Shown piece after piece: positions 1 through 7,537 of a DNA stretch of 22,889 nucleotides. A model generated the notes under the pieces. That model was given only the letters and a program-made list of their open reading frames with translations, did no database searches and had not been told where the DNA came from. The DNA comes from Alphaproteobacteria bacterium. GTDB taxonomy: Bacteria; Pseudomonadota; Alphaproteobacteria; RS24. Positions within the stretch are counted from its first letter, which is position 1. Each line of letters begins with the position of its first letter. The stretch covers positions 1-22,889 of the forward strand of contig RFZE01000007.1 of assembly GCA_009920875.1 (NCBI GenBank). Direction: 5' to 3'. Made by a program: the position numbers and the translations under genes.

Positions 1-835
1 GGCCACGCAGAAGATTACCCGCGCCATGCAAATGGTGGCGGCCTCGAAATTGCGTCGCGCGCAAGAGGCGGCGGAAGCGGCGCGCCCCTATGCCGACCGC
101 ATGGGCGCGGTATTGGGCAATTTGGCGGCCAGCATTAATGATGTGGAGACCGCCCCGAAATTATTGGCGGGTACGGGCAGCGATAAGCGCCATTTGCTGA
201 TTGTCGCAACCGCTGAACGCGGCCTATGCGGTGGCTTTAATTCATCGATTGCGCGTCTGGCGCGCGAAGATGCGCAAAAACTGATGGCGGCGGGCAAGCA
301 GGTGCAAATTCTATGTGTCGGGCGCAAAGGCTATGATGTGCTCAAGCGCTACTTCGACAAGGAATTGCTGGACCCGGTGAGCTATCAAGGCTTGAAAAGC
401 ATCGGATTTGACCAAGCGCAAGAAGTGGCAAGCCGCGTTTTGGCAGATTTTGACGCGGACAGTTTTGATATGTGCACGCTTTATTACTCAAAATTTGAAA
501 ATGTCATCAGCCAAGTGCCGACCGGGCTGCAGATCATTCCGGCCAGTTTCGATGACAGCGAAACCCCTGATTTAGGCGGGGCGGCCTATGATTATGAGCC
601 GGAAGAGAACGATATTTTGGACGCGCTTTTGCCGCGCAATATTGCCGTGCAAATCTTGCGCGCATTATTGGAAAATGCCGCTTCCGAGCAGGGCGCGCGC
701 ATGACCGCGATGGATAATGCCACGCGCAATGCGGGCGAAATGATTGACAGTCTGAGCATCACTTATAACCGATCGCGTCAGGCTCAAATTACCAAAGAAT
801 TGATTGAAATCATCTCCGGTGCGGAAGCGCTTTAG
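1..835 (+). CDS. atpG: ATP synthase F1 subunit gamma (5' end cut off by window edge)
   Basis: Gamma is the central rotating shaft of F1F0 ATP synthase and couples proton flow through the membrane ring to catalysis in the alpha3beta3 head. The reading frame is open from base 2 and starts in the conserved N-terminal helix (ATQKITRAMQMVAASKLRRA), so about 15 residues lie outside the window; the ATG at 26 is an internal Met, not the start. The C-terminal helix that enters the head is intact and ends in ITKELIEIISGAEAL before TAG at 833-835. The family's central motif ERGLCGGFN is visible near codon 70. It is followed after 24 nt by the better atpD start, and belongs to one atp operon with atpD and atpC. 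Identity is certain; only the start is missing. Confidence 0.98.
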   Translation, partial: ATQKITRAMQMVAASKLRRAQEAAEAARPYADRMGAVLGNLAASINDVETAPKLLAGTGSDKRHLLIVATAERGLCGGFNSSIARLAREDAQKLMAAGKQVQILCVGRKGYDVLKRYFDKELLDPVSYQGLKSIGFDQAQEVASRVLADFDADSFDMCTLYYSKFENVISQVPTGLQIIPASFDDSETPDLGGAAYDYEPEENDILDALLPRNIAVQILRALLENAASEQGARMTAMDNATRNAGEMIDSLSITYNRSRQAQITKELIEIISGAEAL

Positions 836-859
836 GGATTAATGGACGAGGATAAGATT

Positions 860-2293
860 ATGGCAGAGCAGAAATCAGCAGGAACGGGCAAAATCAGCCA
901 AGTCATCGGCGCGGTTGTCGATGTGCAGTTTGACGGCGAATTGCCGGAAATTCTGAATGCGCTGGAAACGCAAAATGGCGATATTCGCTTGGTTCTCGAA
1001 GTGGCACAGCATTTGGGCGAGCGTACTGTTCGCACCATTGCGATGGACTCGACCGAAGGTCTGGTGCGCGGTCAAGAGGTGGCCGATACGGGCGCGCCGA
1101 TTTCCGTGCCGGTCGGGGAAGCGACATTGGGCCGTATCATTAATGTTATCGGTGAACCGGTTGATGAAGCCGGGCCGGTGGAAGCCAGCACCTCGCGCGC
1201 CATTCACCAAGACGCGCCGGAATTTGTAGAGCAATCGACGGAAGCAGAGTTGCTGGTCACCGGCATTAAGGTTGTTGACTTGCTCGCCCCTTACGCCAAA
1301 GGCGGTAAGATTGGCCTGTTTGGCGGTGCCGGTGTCGGCAAGACGGTTCTGATTATGGAATTGATTAACAATGTCGCGAAAGCGCATGGCGGCTATTCGG
1401 TATTTGCCGGTGTCGGCGAGCGCACGCGCGAAGGCAATGACCTTTATTGGGAAATGATTGAATCGGGCGTGAATGTCGAAAAAGGCGGTGAAGGTTCGAA
1501 ATGTGCCCTGGTTTACGGCCAAATGAACGAGCCGCCCGGCGCGCGTGCCCGTGTCGCCTTGACCGGCCTGACAGTGGCGGAAAATTTCCGCGATGAAGGC
1601 CAAGATGTGTTGTTCTTCGTCGATAATATTTTCCGCTTCACGCAAGCCGGTTCGGAAGTGTCGGCGCTGTTGGGACGTATTCCGTCAGCAGTGGGCTATC
1701 AGCCGACATTGGCCACCGATATGGGCGCGCTGCAAGAGCGTATCACCACGACCACCAAAGGCTCGATTACATCCGTGCAGGCGATTTACGTGCCGGCCGA
1801 TGATTTGACCGACCCGGCCCCGGCCACCTCCTTCGCCCATTTGGACGCGACCACGGTTCTGTCACGCGCCATTTCGGAAAAAGGTATTTATCCGGCGGTG
1901 GACCCGCTCGATTCAACCAGCCGTATTTTGGAGCCGCGCGTTGTCGGTGACGAGCATTATCAAGTGGCGCGCGAAGTGCAAGAAATTCTGCAGAAATACA
2001 AGTCTCTGCAAGACATTATCGCCATTCTCGGCATGGATGAATTGTCGGAAGAAGACAAGCTGGTGGTGAGCCGCGCCCGTAAAATTGAGCGCTTCTTGTC
2101 GCAACCTTTCCATGTGGCTGAAATCTTTACCGGTTCGCCGGGCGTGCTGGTCGATTTGGCCGATACGATTAAAGGCTTCAAAGGCCTGTGCGCCGGTGAT
2201 TATGACGATTTGCCGGAAGCCGCTTTCTATATGGTCGGCACGATTGAAGATGCCATTGCCAAAGCCGAAAGCATGGCTGCGGAAGCTGCTTGA
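860..2293 (+). CDS. atpD: ATP synthase F1 subunit beta
   Basis: Catalytic subunit of F1, which makes ATP from ADP and phosphate on the cytoplasmic face of the membrane. From the ATG at 860 it is 477 aa. The Walker A loop GGAGVGKT is at residues 155-162, the GERTREGND segment carrying the catalytic glutamate follows, and the Walker B aspartate is D255 in FFVDNIFRF. The conserved segment GSEVSALLGRIPSAVGYQPT is intact. There are two in-frame ATGs. The one at 842 would add six residues (MDEDKI). The one at 860 has GAGGA at 848-852 with 7-nt spacing and gives a normal alphaproteobacterial N-terminus (MAEQK...GKISQVIGAVVDV), so I prefer it. atpC follows after 11 nt. Confidence 0.98.
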   Translation: MAEQKSAGTGKISQVIGAVVDVQFDGELPEILNALETQNGDIRLVLEVAQHLGERTVRTIAMDSTEGLVRGQEVADTGAPISVPVGEATLGRIINVIGEPVDEAGPVEASTSRAIHQDAPEFVEQSTEAELLVTGIKVVDLLAPYAKGGKIGLFGGAGVGKTVLIMELINNVAKAHGGYSVFAGVGERTREGNDLYWEMIESGVNVEKGGEGSKCALVYGQMNEPPGARARVALTGLTVAENFRDEGQDVLFFVDNIFRFTQAGSEVSALLGRIPSAVGYQPTLATDMGALQERITTTTKGSITSVQAIYVPADDLTDPAPATSFAHLDATTVLSRAISEKGIYPAVDPLDSTSRILEPRVVGDEHYQVAREVQEILQKYKSLQDIIAILGMDELSEEDKLVVSRARKIERFLSQPFHVAEIFTGSPGVLVDLADTIKGFKGLCAGDYDDLPEAAFYMVGTIEDAIAKAESMAAEAA

Positions 2294-2304
2294 GGAACTG
2301 ACGG

Positions 2305-2565
2305 ATGGCCGAGAGACTGAAATTTGATTTGGTAAGCCCGGAAAAGCTGGTGCTGTCGGCTGAGGTCGATATGGTTGAAGTGCCGGGCGCTGAAGGCGAT
2401 TTCGGCGTTTTGCCCAATCATAGTCCTGTGATGGCGATGTTGCGGCCCGGCACATTGACCGTCGAAAGCGACGGCAAACGCCAAAGCTTTGAACTGGATG
2501 GCGGTTTTGTCGATGTCACGCCGGAAGGGGTGACGGTGTTGGCCGAGACCATTTCACAGGCCTAA
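2305..2565 (+). CDS. atpC: ATP synthase F1 subunit epsilon, N-terminal domain only
   Basis: Epsilon joins gamma to the c-ring; in many bacteria its C-terminal two-helix domain also inhibits ATP hydrolysis. This protein is 86 aa, against about 130-140 aa usual in proteobacteria. It holds the complete N-terminal beta-sandwich: LVSPEKLVLSAEVDMVEVPG, then GDFGVLPNHSPVMAMLRPG, ending VTVLAETISQA. The C-terminal helices are absent. A frameshift is unlikely, because a terminator begins only 18 nt after the stop and leaves no room for the missing part. GAGGA at 2292-2296 overlaps the atpD stop and serves the ATG at 2305. It is last in the atp operon. The assignment is firm; loss of autoinhibition is inferred from the missing domain. 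Confidence 0.95.
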   Translation: MAERLKFDLVSPEKLVLSAEVDMVEVPGAEGDFGVLPNHSPVMAMLRPGTLTVESDGKRQSFELDGGFVDVTPEGVTVLAETISQA

Positions 2566-2583
2566 GCGTTTTCTCATATTCTG

Positions 2584-2615
2584 AAAAAAGGCGTCCCGCG
2601 GGGCGCCTTTTCTTT
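2584..2615. terminator. Bidirectional rho-independent terminator between convergent atpC and purU
   Basis: Six A (2584-2589), then an 8-bp GC-rich stem (GGCGTCCC paired with GGGGCGCC, one G-U pair; 2590-2607) with a minimal GC loop, then TTTTCTTT (2608-2615). The T-rich tract lies downstream on the plus strand and the A-run gives a U-tract on the minus strand. One hairpin can therefore end the atp operon from the left and the obgE-purU operon from the right. Confidence 0.85.
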
Positions 2616-2623
2616 GCGATAAA

Positions 2624-3463
2624 TCAGTCAAAAATCACGGTTTTGCCGCCGTTCAAAAATACCCGGCGCTCGGTATAAAGACGCACGGCACGCGCCAGAG
2701 CACGTCTTTCCGTGTCGCGCCCGACATCGATAAACGCGCCGACAGACATATCATGGCGCACCGGCTCGACGCCTTGAGTGATAATCGGCCCTTCGTCAAG
2801 CTCGGCGGTAACGAAATGCGCCGTTGCCCCGATCAATTTGACACCGCGCGCATGCGCTTGGCTATATGGCTCAGCACCTTTGAAACTGGGCAGGAAGCTA
2901 TGGTGAATATTGATGATTTGCGCGCCATAGCGATCGACAAACTCGGCGGTCAAAACTTGCATATAACGCGCCAAAACAATCAAATCGATATTTTCTCGGT
3001 CAATCAATGCGGTCAATTTGGCTTCATTTTCGGCTTTCGCCTCTTTACCGCCAAGCGCGTGATAAGGCAATTGTGCATTGTCGGCCCATTGGCGCCCGAT
3101 TTCATGATTGGAGGCAATGGCGGCAATGTCCATGTTTAAAGAGCCATTTTGTTGGCGGTAAATCAAATCGATTAAACAATGGTCGAATTTGGATACGAGA
3201 ATTAAGACACGCAGGCGTGCATCGGCCGGATAAAGCTGCAATTGCATATTGAAGGCGCTGCGAATGGGCGCCAGCGCGGTTTCCAAATCGGCTTGCGGCA
3301 ATAAACCATCACACGCCACGCGCATGAAAAACCGATTATGCTCCATATCGCTATATTGCTGACTTTCGGTAATGTTAAAGCCGTTCTCGGCCAATATGCT
3401 GGACAGGGCGGCGACAATACCTGGCTTATCTGGGCATGTCAGGGTGAGAATAAGCGACGTCAT
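2624..3463 (-). CDS. purU: Formyltetrahydrofolate deformylase
   Basis: Hydrolyses 10-formyl-tetrahydrofolate to formate and tetrahydrofolate in the cytoplasm, balancing the one-carbon pool. At 279 aa it has the family's normal length. Residues 1-80 form an ACT regulatory domain (LTLTCPDKPGIVAALSSILA). Residues about 83-275 form a formyltransferase fold. The catalytic triad of the fold is present as N185 and H187 in INIHHSFLPSF and D223 in LDEGPII; the 2- and 38-residue spacing matches GAR transformylase. The ATG directly abuts the upstream oxygenase stop (TGAATG), with GGAG 7 nt upstream inside that gene, so translation is probably coupled. It is the last gene of the long minus-strand run and ends at the bidirectional terminator. 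PurU rather than PurN is supported by the ACT domain. Confidence 0.96.
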   Translation of the reverse strand: MTSLILTLTCPDKPGIVAALSSILAENGFNITESQQYSDMEHNRFFMRVACDGLLPQADLETALAPIRSAFNMQLQLYPADARLRVLILVSKFDHCLIDLIYRQQNGSLNMDIAAIASNHEIGRQWADNAQLPYHALGGKEAKAENEAKLTALIDRENIDLIVLARYMQVLTAEFVDRYGAQIINIHHSFLPSFKGAEPYSQAHARGVKLIGATAHFVTAELDEGPIITQGVEPVRHDMSVGAFIDVGRDTERRALARAVRLYTERRVFLNGGKTVIFD

Positions 3464-4423
3464 TCAATCGCTCCGATAGTCAAAACTGGCGTCAATTTTA
3501 TTGAGCAAATGCTCGAGCGCGCTCAGCGGCGCGGCCGCGCTTGCCCCGCAATTGGGCAAAGGCGTTAAATCGGCGTCGGGGTCAGGGTCGAAAAAATAAG
3601 CCATAGAGTGGCGCGTGGTTTGGCTGCGATTGACCACGCGGTGCACGGTCGAGGCGTAAAGCCCGCCGGTCCAATGTTCCATCATATCGCCAATATTGAC
3701 GATAATCGCGCCATCCAAAAGCGGCACGTCTTGCCAGCCTTTTTTCGTTTTAATCTCCAAACCCGCCACATCATGTTGGAACAAAAGGGTGAGACAGCCG
3801 AAATCACTATGCGCGCCGGCCGATAATTCTGCCGCTTTTTGCATGGGCGGGTAGCGCAAGGGCGATAAAGTGGCCATTGGCTCGCTGAGCCAGCGGTCAA
3901 AATGGTCGGGCGGCAAATCGAGCGATAGGGCAAAAGCTTGCATGAGGTGACGCGACAAGGCCTCGCAAGCGCCGTATAGCGTGTCCATGTGCTTACGAAA
4001 GCCGACCAATGCGCCGCTTTCATGCGGATATTGATTGGCCCCGTGCAAGGGCAGCGCCGCTTTCACGCTGGCATGGTCAGGGGGCAAATCGCGGCCTATT
4101 TTCAGCCCTTCTTTATAATCGCCCTGCGGCTGTTTGGTCCTATCCAGCACCTCGCCGCCATGCGCAAACCAGCCGCGATGGCAGGGCGAGCGTTCAATGG
4201 CAATCTCCCGTTTTTTGTCTTCCGGCAGGTCGAAGAAATTTTGCGCCATCGCAAATGCGTCATCAATCATGGTCGCGTCAATGCCGTGACCGGTCAGGGC
4301 AAAAAAACCGGTCTCGCGGCAGGCCGCGCCAATTTCACCGGCAATGGCGGCGCGGCGCGCGCGGCTTGCCGCGCTGTCATCGCCAAAAGCGGAGAAATCA
4401 ATCATGGGTAGCGCGCCGCTCAT
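3464..4423 (-). CDS. 2-oxoglutarate/Fe(II)-dependent dioxygenase, isopenicillin-N-synthase-like
   Basis: A cytosolic non-heme iron oxygenase of the IPNS/flavanone-type fold; the substrate is unknown. From the ATG at 4423 (MSGALPMIDFSAFG) it is 319 aa. It starts with the DIOX_N segment (ETGFFALTGHGID, residues 37-49) and then has the catalytic jelly-roll. The iron facial triad is H205-x-D207 (GAHSDFGCLTLL) and H261 (STVHRVVN). R271-x-S273 (TRHSMAYFF) is the usual 2-oxoglutarate carboxylate clamp, which argues against a true IPNS. The frame stays open upstream to 4600, but that region is the rppH coding sequence, so the longer version is rejected. It sits 4 nt after rppH and 0 nt before purU. 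No strong Shine-Dalgarno is visible, consistent with coupling to rppH. Members of the family hydroxylate, desaturate or demethylate small molecules. Confidence 0.9.
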   Translation of the reverse strand: MSGALPMIDFSAFGDDSAASRARRAAIAGEIGAACRETGFFALTGHGIDATMIDDAFAMAQNFFDLPEDKKREIAIERSPCHRGWFAHGGEVLDRTKQPQGDYKEGLKIGRDLPPDHASVKAALPLHGANQYPHESGALVGFRKHMDTLYGACEALSRHLMQAFALSLDLPPDHFDRWLSEPMATLSPLRYPPMQKAAELSAGAHSDFGCLTLLFQHDVAGLEIKTKKGWQDVPLLDGAIIVNIGDMMEHWTGGLYASTVHRVVNRSQTTRHSMAYFFDPDPDADLTPLPNCGASAAAPLSALEHLLNKIDASFDYRSD

Positions 4424-4427
4424 GACA

Positions 4428-4946
4428 TTAACGTGATAAATGCGCCAAGCGCGCAGCCAATTGGCGGTAAATGGGCTTTTTGAACGCAATGACGGCATCG
4501 ACACATTCGTCCAAACTGCGCCATGCCCAGTCGTCAAATTCAATTTGCGCATGGGCAGCGAGGTCAATTTCGCTTTCTTGGCCGGTAAACCGCATGGCAA
4601 ACCATTTTTGTTTCTGCCCGCGAAAGCGGCCTTTCAGCGCTTTGCCGATTAAATCTTCCGGCAAATCATAGCGCAGCCAATCGGGCAATTCGTAAATAAG
4701 TTCGGCCGAGCGAATGCCGGTCTCTTCGGCCAATTCGCGAAAAGCCGCATCCAGCGGGGCTTCGCCGGCATCAATGCCACCTTGCGGCAATTGCCAAAGC
4801 GGCGCATCGGGCGGCAAATTATCGGGCCGTCTTTTGCCGCAAAATACTTTTCCCGCATCATTAAACAGCGCAATACCGGCACAGGGGCGCCAGCTTAATT
4901 GATGCGCTTTGTGACCGGCAGGAAAATCGGGGACGTCATAGGTCAT
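4428..4946 (-). CDS. rppH: RNA pyrophosphohydrolase (Nudix)
   Basis: RppH removes pyrophosphate from the 5' triphosphate of mRNAs and so starts 5'-end-dependent decay; the same subfamily also cleaves diadenosine polyphosphates. The protein is 172 aa, a usual length. The Nudix box GX5EX7REUXEEXGU is complete at residues 56-78 (G56, E62, R70, E71, E74, E75, G77), preceded by the subfamily signature WQLPQGGID. The C-terminal half keeps the WFAMRF strand and FDDWAW. It lies 14 nt downstream of ctpA and 4 nt upstream of the oxygenase. In many alphaproteobacteria rppH is found beside ctpA, which supports the name. Dinucleoside polyphosphate hydrolysis is the alternative activity and cannot be excluded from sequence. 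Confidence 0.94.
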   Translation of the reverse strand: MTYDVPDFPAGHKAHQLSWRPCAGIALFNDAGKVFCGKRRPDNLPPDAPLWQLPQGGIDAGEAPLDAAFRELAEETGIRSAELIYELPDWLRYDLPEDLIGKALKGRFRGQKQKWFAMRFTGQESEIDLAAHAQIEFDDWAWRSLDECVDAVIAFKKPIYRQLAARLAHLSR

Positions 4947-4960
4947 GAAAATGTCACCGC

Positions 4961-6322
4961 TTATGAATTGGGCTGCGTTTTGGCGGCAGCTGATTTTTGC
5001 AGGCCGATAAGCAATTGAATGGCGTCTTGCAATTGTTTGTCATCTTCCGGTTCGCCGGGAATATAGGCAATCGGATTTTTGCGTTTCGGTTCATCGGTAC
5101 TTTTGGGGGCCGTCTCATTTGACGCGCCATCAATATTCTGCCCGTCCAGCGCGCCGCGCAAATCGGCCTCGCGGCGTCCTTCACGGCCGCGCAATTCTTC
5201 CGGCAATTGCTGCTCGGCGAAAATATCGGGGGTGATGCCCTTGGCCTGAATGGAGCGGCCCGATGGCGTGTAATAACGTGCCGTGGTCATGCGCAAGGCG
5301 CCATCATTGCCCAGCGGCATGATTGATTGCACTGAGCCCTTGCCGAAACTTGGTGTGCCCATAATCACCGCGCGGTGATGGTCTTGCAGCGCTCCGGCGA
5401 CGATTTCAGAGGCCGAAGCCGAGCCGCCATTAATCATGACGACAATCGGCAGACCCCGCGCCATATCACCGCGCCGCGCTGAAAAGCGCGAACTGTCATC
5501 TTCATTGCGCCCGCGCGTTGAGACAATTTCGCCGCGATCCAGCATCGTGTCGGATACGGAAATGGCTTCGCGCAACAAACCGCCCGGATTATTGCGCAAA
5601 TCAATGATGAAACCGGCCAGCTTGTTTTTGCCAATTTCAGCGGGCAGGGCGTTAAAGGCTTTTTTCAGGTTTTTCGTGGTTTGCGAATTAAATGTGGTGA
5701 GGCGGATATAAGCGATATTCTTATCCGGGCCCTCAACCCGCGTGCGCACGGCGCGAATGCGAATCGTGTCGCGAATAATGGTGATTTCCAAAGGCTCTTT
5801 TTCGCCTTCGCGCAAGACGGTCAGCGTAATCGGCTTGCCTCTTTCACCGCGCATCAAATCAACCGCTTCCGACAAGGTAAGGCCCAAAACCGGCTTATCG
5901 TCCAGTTCAGAAATTAAATCATTGGGGCGCATGCCGGCGCGGCTGGCCGGCGTGTCATCAATCGGGGCAATGACTTTGACGAGGCCGTTCTCCATTGTCA
6001 CTTCAATGCCCAAGCCGCCAAATTCGCCTTTGGTTTCAACCTGCATATCTTCAAAATTTTTCGGTGGCAAATAGGCCGAATGCGGGTCGAGCGACGCCAT
6101 CATGCCCGACAGCGCCGCTTCAATCAGTTCCTTGTCAGACGGCGCATCGACATAATTGCGTCGCACTTGCTCCAGCACATCACCGAACAGGGTCAGCTGA
6201 TTGTATAATTCTTGCTCATCTTGTCGGTTTTCAGCCAATGCGGGCGTGGCGGCAAGGGCCAAACATGCGCCGAGCACGGACGCGCAAATGAGGCGCTGAG
6301 CCTTGTCTAGAGAAACTACCAT
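4961..6322 (-). CDS. ctpA: C-terminal processing peptidase, S41 family, exported
   Basis: A periplasmic serine protease that trims C-termini of envelope proteins. I start it at the ATG at 6322 (453 aa): AAGGA lies 6 nt upstream of it, whereas the in-frame TTG at 6328 directly abuts that site. A signal peptide covers about residues 1-30 (hydrophobic core ICASVLGACLALAATPALA, then EN). A PDZ domain covers about 100-185 (GGLGIEVTMENGLVKV...AGMRPNDLI). The protease domain carries nucleophile S303 in GGSASASEIVAG, general base K328 in SFGKGSVQ and Q332; the +25/+29 spacing matches E. coli Prc. The C-terminal tail from about 385 is hydrophilic and low in complexity. It lies 50 nt downstream of the envC-like gene, an association common in alphaproteobacteria and consistent with a role in cell-wall remodelling. 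Confidence 0.95.
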   Translation of the reverse strand: MVVSLDKAQRLICASVLGACLALAATPALAENRQDEQELYNQLTLFGDVLEQVRRNYVDAPSDKELIEAALSGMMASLDPHSAYLPPKNFEDMQVETKGEFGGLGIEVTMENGLVKVIAPIDDTPASRAGMRPNDLISELDDKPVLGLTLSEAVDLMRGERGKPITLTVLREGEKEPLEITIIRDTIRIRAVRTRVEGPDKNIAYIRLTTFNSQTTKNLKKAFNALPAEIGKNKLAGFIIDLRNNPGGLLREAISVSDTMLDRGEIVSTRGRNEDDSSRFSARRGDMARGLPIVVMINGGSASASEIVAGALQDHHRAVIMGTPSFGKGSVQSIMPLGNDGALRMTTARYYTPSGRSIQAKGITPDIFAEQQLPEELRGREGRREADLRGALDGQNIDGASNETAPKSTDEPKRKNPIAYIPGEPEDDKQLQDAIQLLIGLQKSAAAKTQPNS

Positions 6323-6335
6323 ATCCAATCCTTTC

Positions 6336-6351
6336 CACCGCCCACGCGGTG
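6336..6351 (-). promoter_or_regulatory. GC-rich hairpin immediately upstream of the ctpA ribosome binding site
   Basis: A perfect 6-bp inverted repeat, CACCGC (6336-6341) and GCGGTG (6346-6351), with a 4-nt loop. On the minus-strand mRNA the stem ends a few bases before the AAGGA of ctpA. It lies in the widest junction (50 nt) of this part of the operon. It has no T-tract, so it is not an intrinsic terminator. It could tune ctpA translation or protect the 5' end of a processed transcript; neither is shown. Confidence 0.35.
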
Positions 6352-6372
6352 ATGCCTACGGATTTTCGCCCG

Positions 6373-7536
6373 TCAGCCGCTGCGCAGCCATGGCGATGGG
6401 TCAATTGGCTGACCGTCAAATCTTAGCTCCATATATAGCTGACTGCGGCCCGAAGTCGAAGACCCCAATTGGTGATTTTCATGCCCCGCACGGTCTAAAT
6501 GATCACCGGCCAATACGCCTATCGGTTCACCGGCCAGTATTTCTTGCCCGACAAACACTCCGCTACCGGCAAGCCCGGCCAATATCATCTGAAAGCCGTC
6601 AGCCAGATTAATGATGACAATTTCGCCATATTGGCGAAACGGGCCGCTATAAAGCACCAGCCCATCATAGGGCGCGTTAATTTGAGCGCCGGCCCGTGCC
6701 ATAATGGACAGGCCTTGCTGACGCACGCCATTTTCATTGCGTTGGCCGAAGCGCCCGACCACTTGACCGGTAACCGGTAAAGGCAGGAGGCCACGCGCCT
6801 TGCCGAAAGCACTGCCACCGAAAACAGTGCCGCCGCTGCGGTTTTGTAAGCGCCGTGACAAATCGCGTAAATCGCGCGCCTCGTCGACCAAGCGCGCAAT
6901 AATGGCGGCCTCGCCGCGCGCCGCACGGCGTGCTTTGTTTTCGGCTGCAGCCTTGTCGGCCAGCGCCTTATCAAGGTCAGCGCGCGCCGTTGCGGCATCC
7001 TGTTCGGCGGTAATCAGCGCTTGCGATTGCCGATCCATACGTGCGCGCAAAGCCGCCAATTCGGTCAAACGATCGCGCAAATCATCGGCGCGGCCCTGCA
7101 TATTGGGCACAATAGAGGCCATCACCAAAGCCCCTTGCACGGCGCCTAGCGCATCATCGGCATGCACCGCAAAGGCCGGAGCCGGTTGTTTTTGCATGGC
7201 TTGTAACCCGGCCAGAAGCTTGGCTAAGGCGGCGCGGTCTTGTTGCAGCGCTTCATCAAGTTGGCTTTCACTGACCGCCAATTCGGAAAGGCGGTCTTCC
7301 AAACGGTCGCGTTCGGCATCGATATTTTGCAAATCGCGGGCCAGCGCAATGGTGCGTTTTTGCAGCGCTTTTTGTTGCGCTTGCAGGGCTTGCGCCTCGG
7401 CCTGTAATTCGGCGCGGCGGCTTTTGCGGTTTTCAATTTCACTGTTCAGCGCGTCCAGCTTGTCGCCCGTGCCCGATTGCTGCGCCCAAGCGGGGGCGGC
7501 AAAAATCAAAAAACCAATGATCAAAGCGCGTCTCAT
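6373..7536 (-). CDS. envC: EnvC-like murein hydrolase activator (degenerate LytM/M23 domain)
   Basis: An exported cell-division protein of the EnvC/NlpD type, which activates periplasmic amidases that split septal peptidoglycan. It is 387 aa. A short signal peptide covers residues 1-18 (AAPAWA, then QQ). A long Glu/Arg/Ala/Gln-rich coiled coil runs about 25-235, and a LytM (M23) domain about 253-385. In this domain the zinc ligands of active M23 enzymes are gone. The usual His/Asp stretch reads GLSIMARAG (275-283), the YAHL-type position reads ILAGL, and HLHFE is replaced by QLYME (366-370). It is therefore probably an activator, not a hydrolase, as in E. coli EnvC. The ATG follows the rlmH stop by one base (TGAGATG), so translation is coupled. 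The exact partner amidase is not in the window. Confidence 0.88.
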   Translation of the reverse strand: MRRALIIGFLIFAAPAWAQQSGTGDKLDALNSEIENRKSRRAELQAEAQALQAQQKALQKRTIALARDLQNIDAERDRLEDRLSELAVSESQLDEALQQDRAALAKLLAGLQAMQKQPAPAFAVHADDALGAVQGALVMASIVPNMQGRADDLRDRLTELAALRARMDRQSQALITAEQDAATARADLDKALADKAAAENKARRAARGEAAIIARLVDEARDLRDLSRRLQNRSGGTVFGGSAFGKARGLLPLPVTGQVVGRFGQRNENGVRQQGLSIMARAGAQINAPYDGLVLYSGPFRQYGEIVIINLADGFQMILAGLAGSGVFVGQEILAGEPIGVLAGDHLDRAGHENHQLGSSTSGRSQLYMELRFDGQPIDPSPWLRSG

Positions 7537-7537
7537 C

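Noticed and set aside
875..1645. A 256-codon open frame on the minus strand opposite atpD.
   Set aside because: It is antisense to a fully conserved atpD and shows no recognisable motif; long shadow frames are expected from this codon usage.
4424..4600. Extended N-terminus of the 2OG oxygenase (59 more codons).
   Set aside because: It overlaps the conserved end of rppH in another frame and adds no homology; MSGALPMIDFS at 4423 fits the family start.
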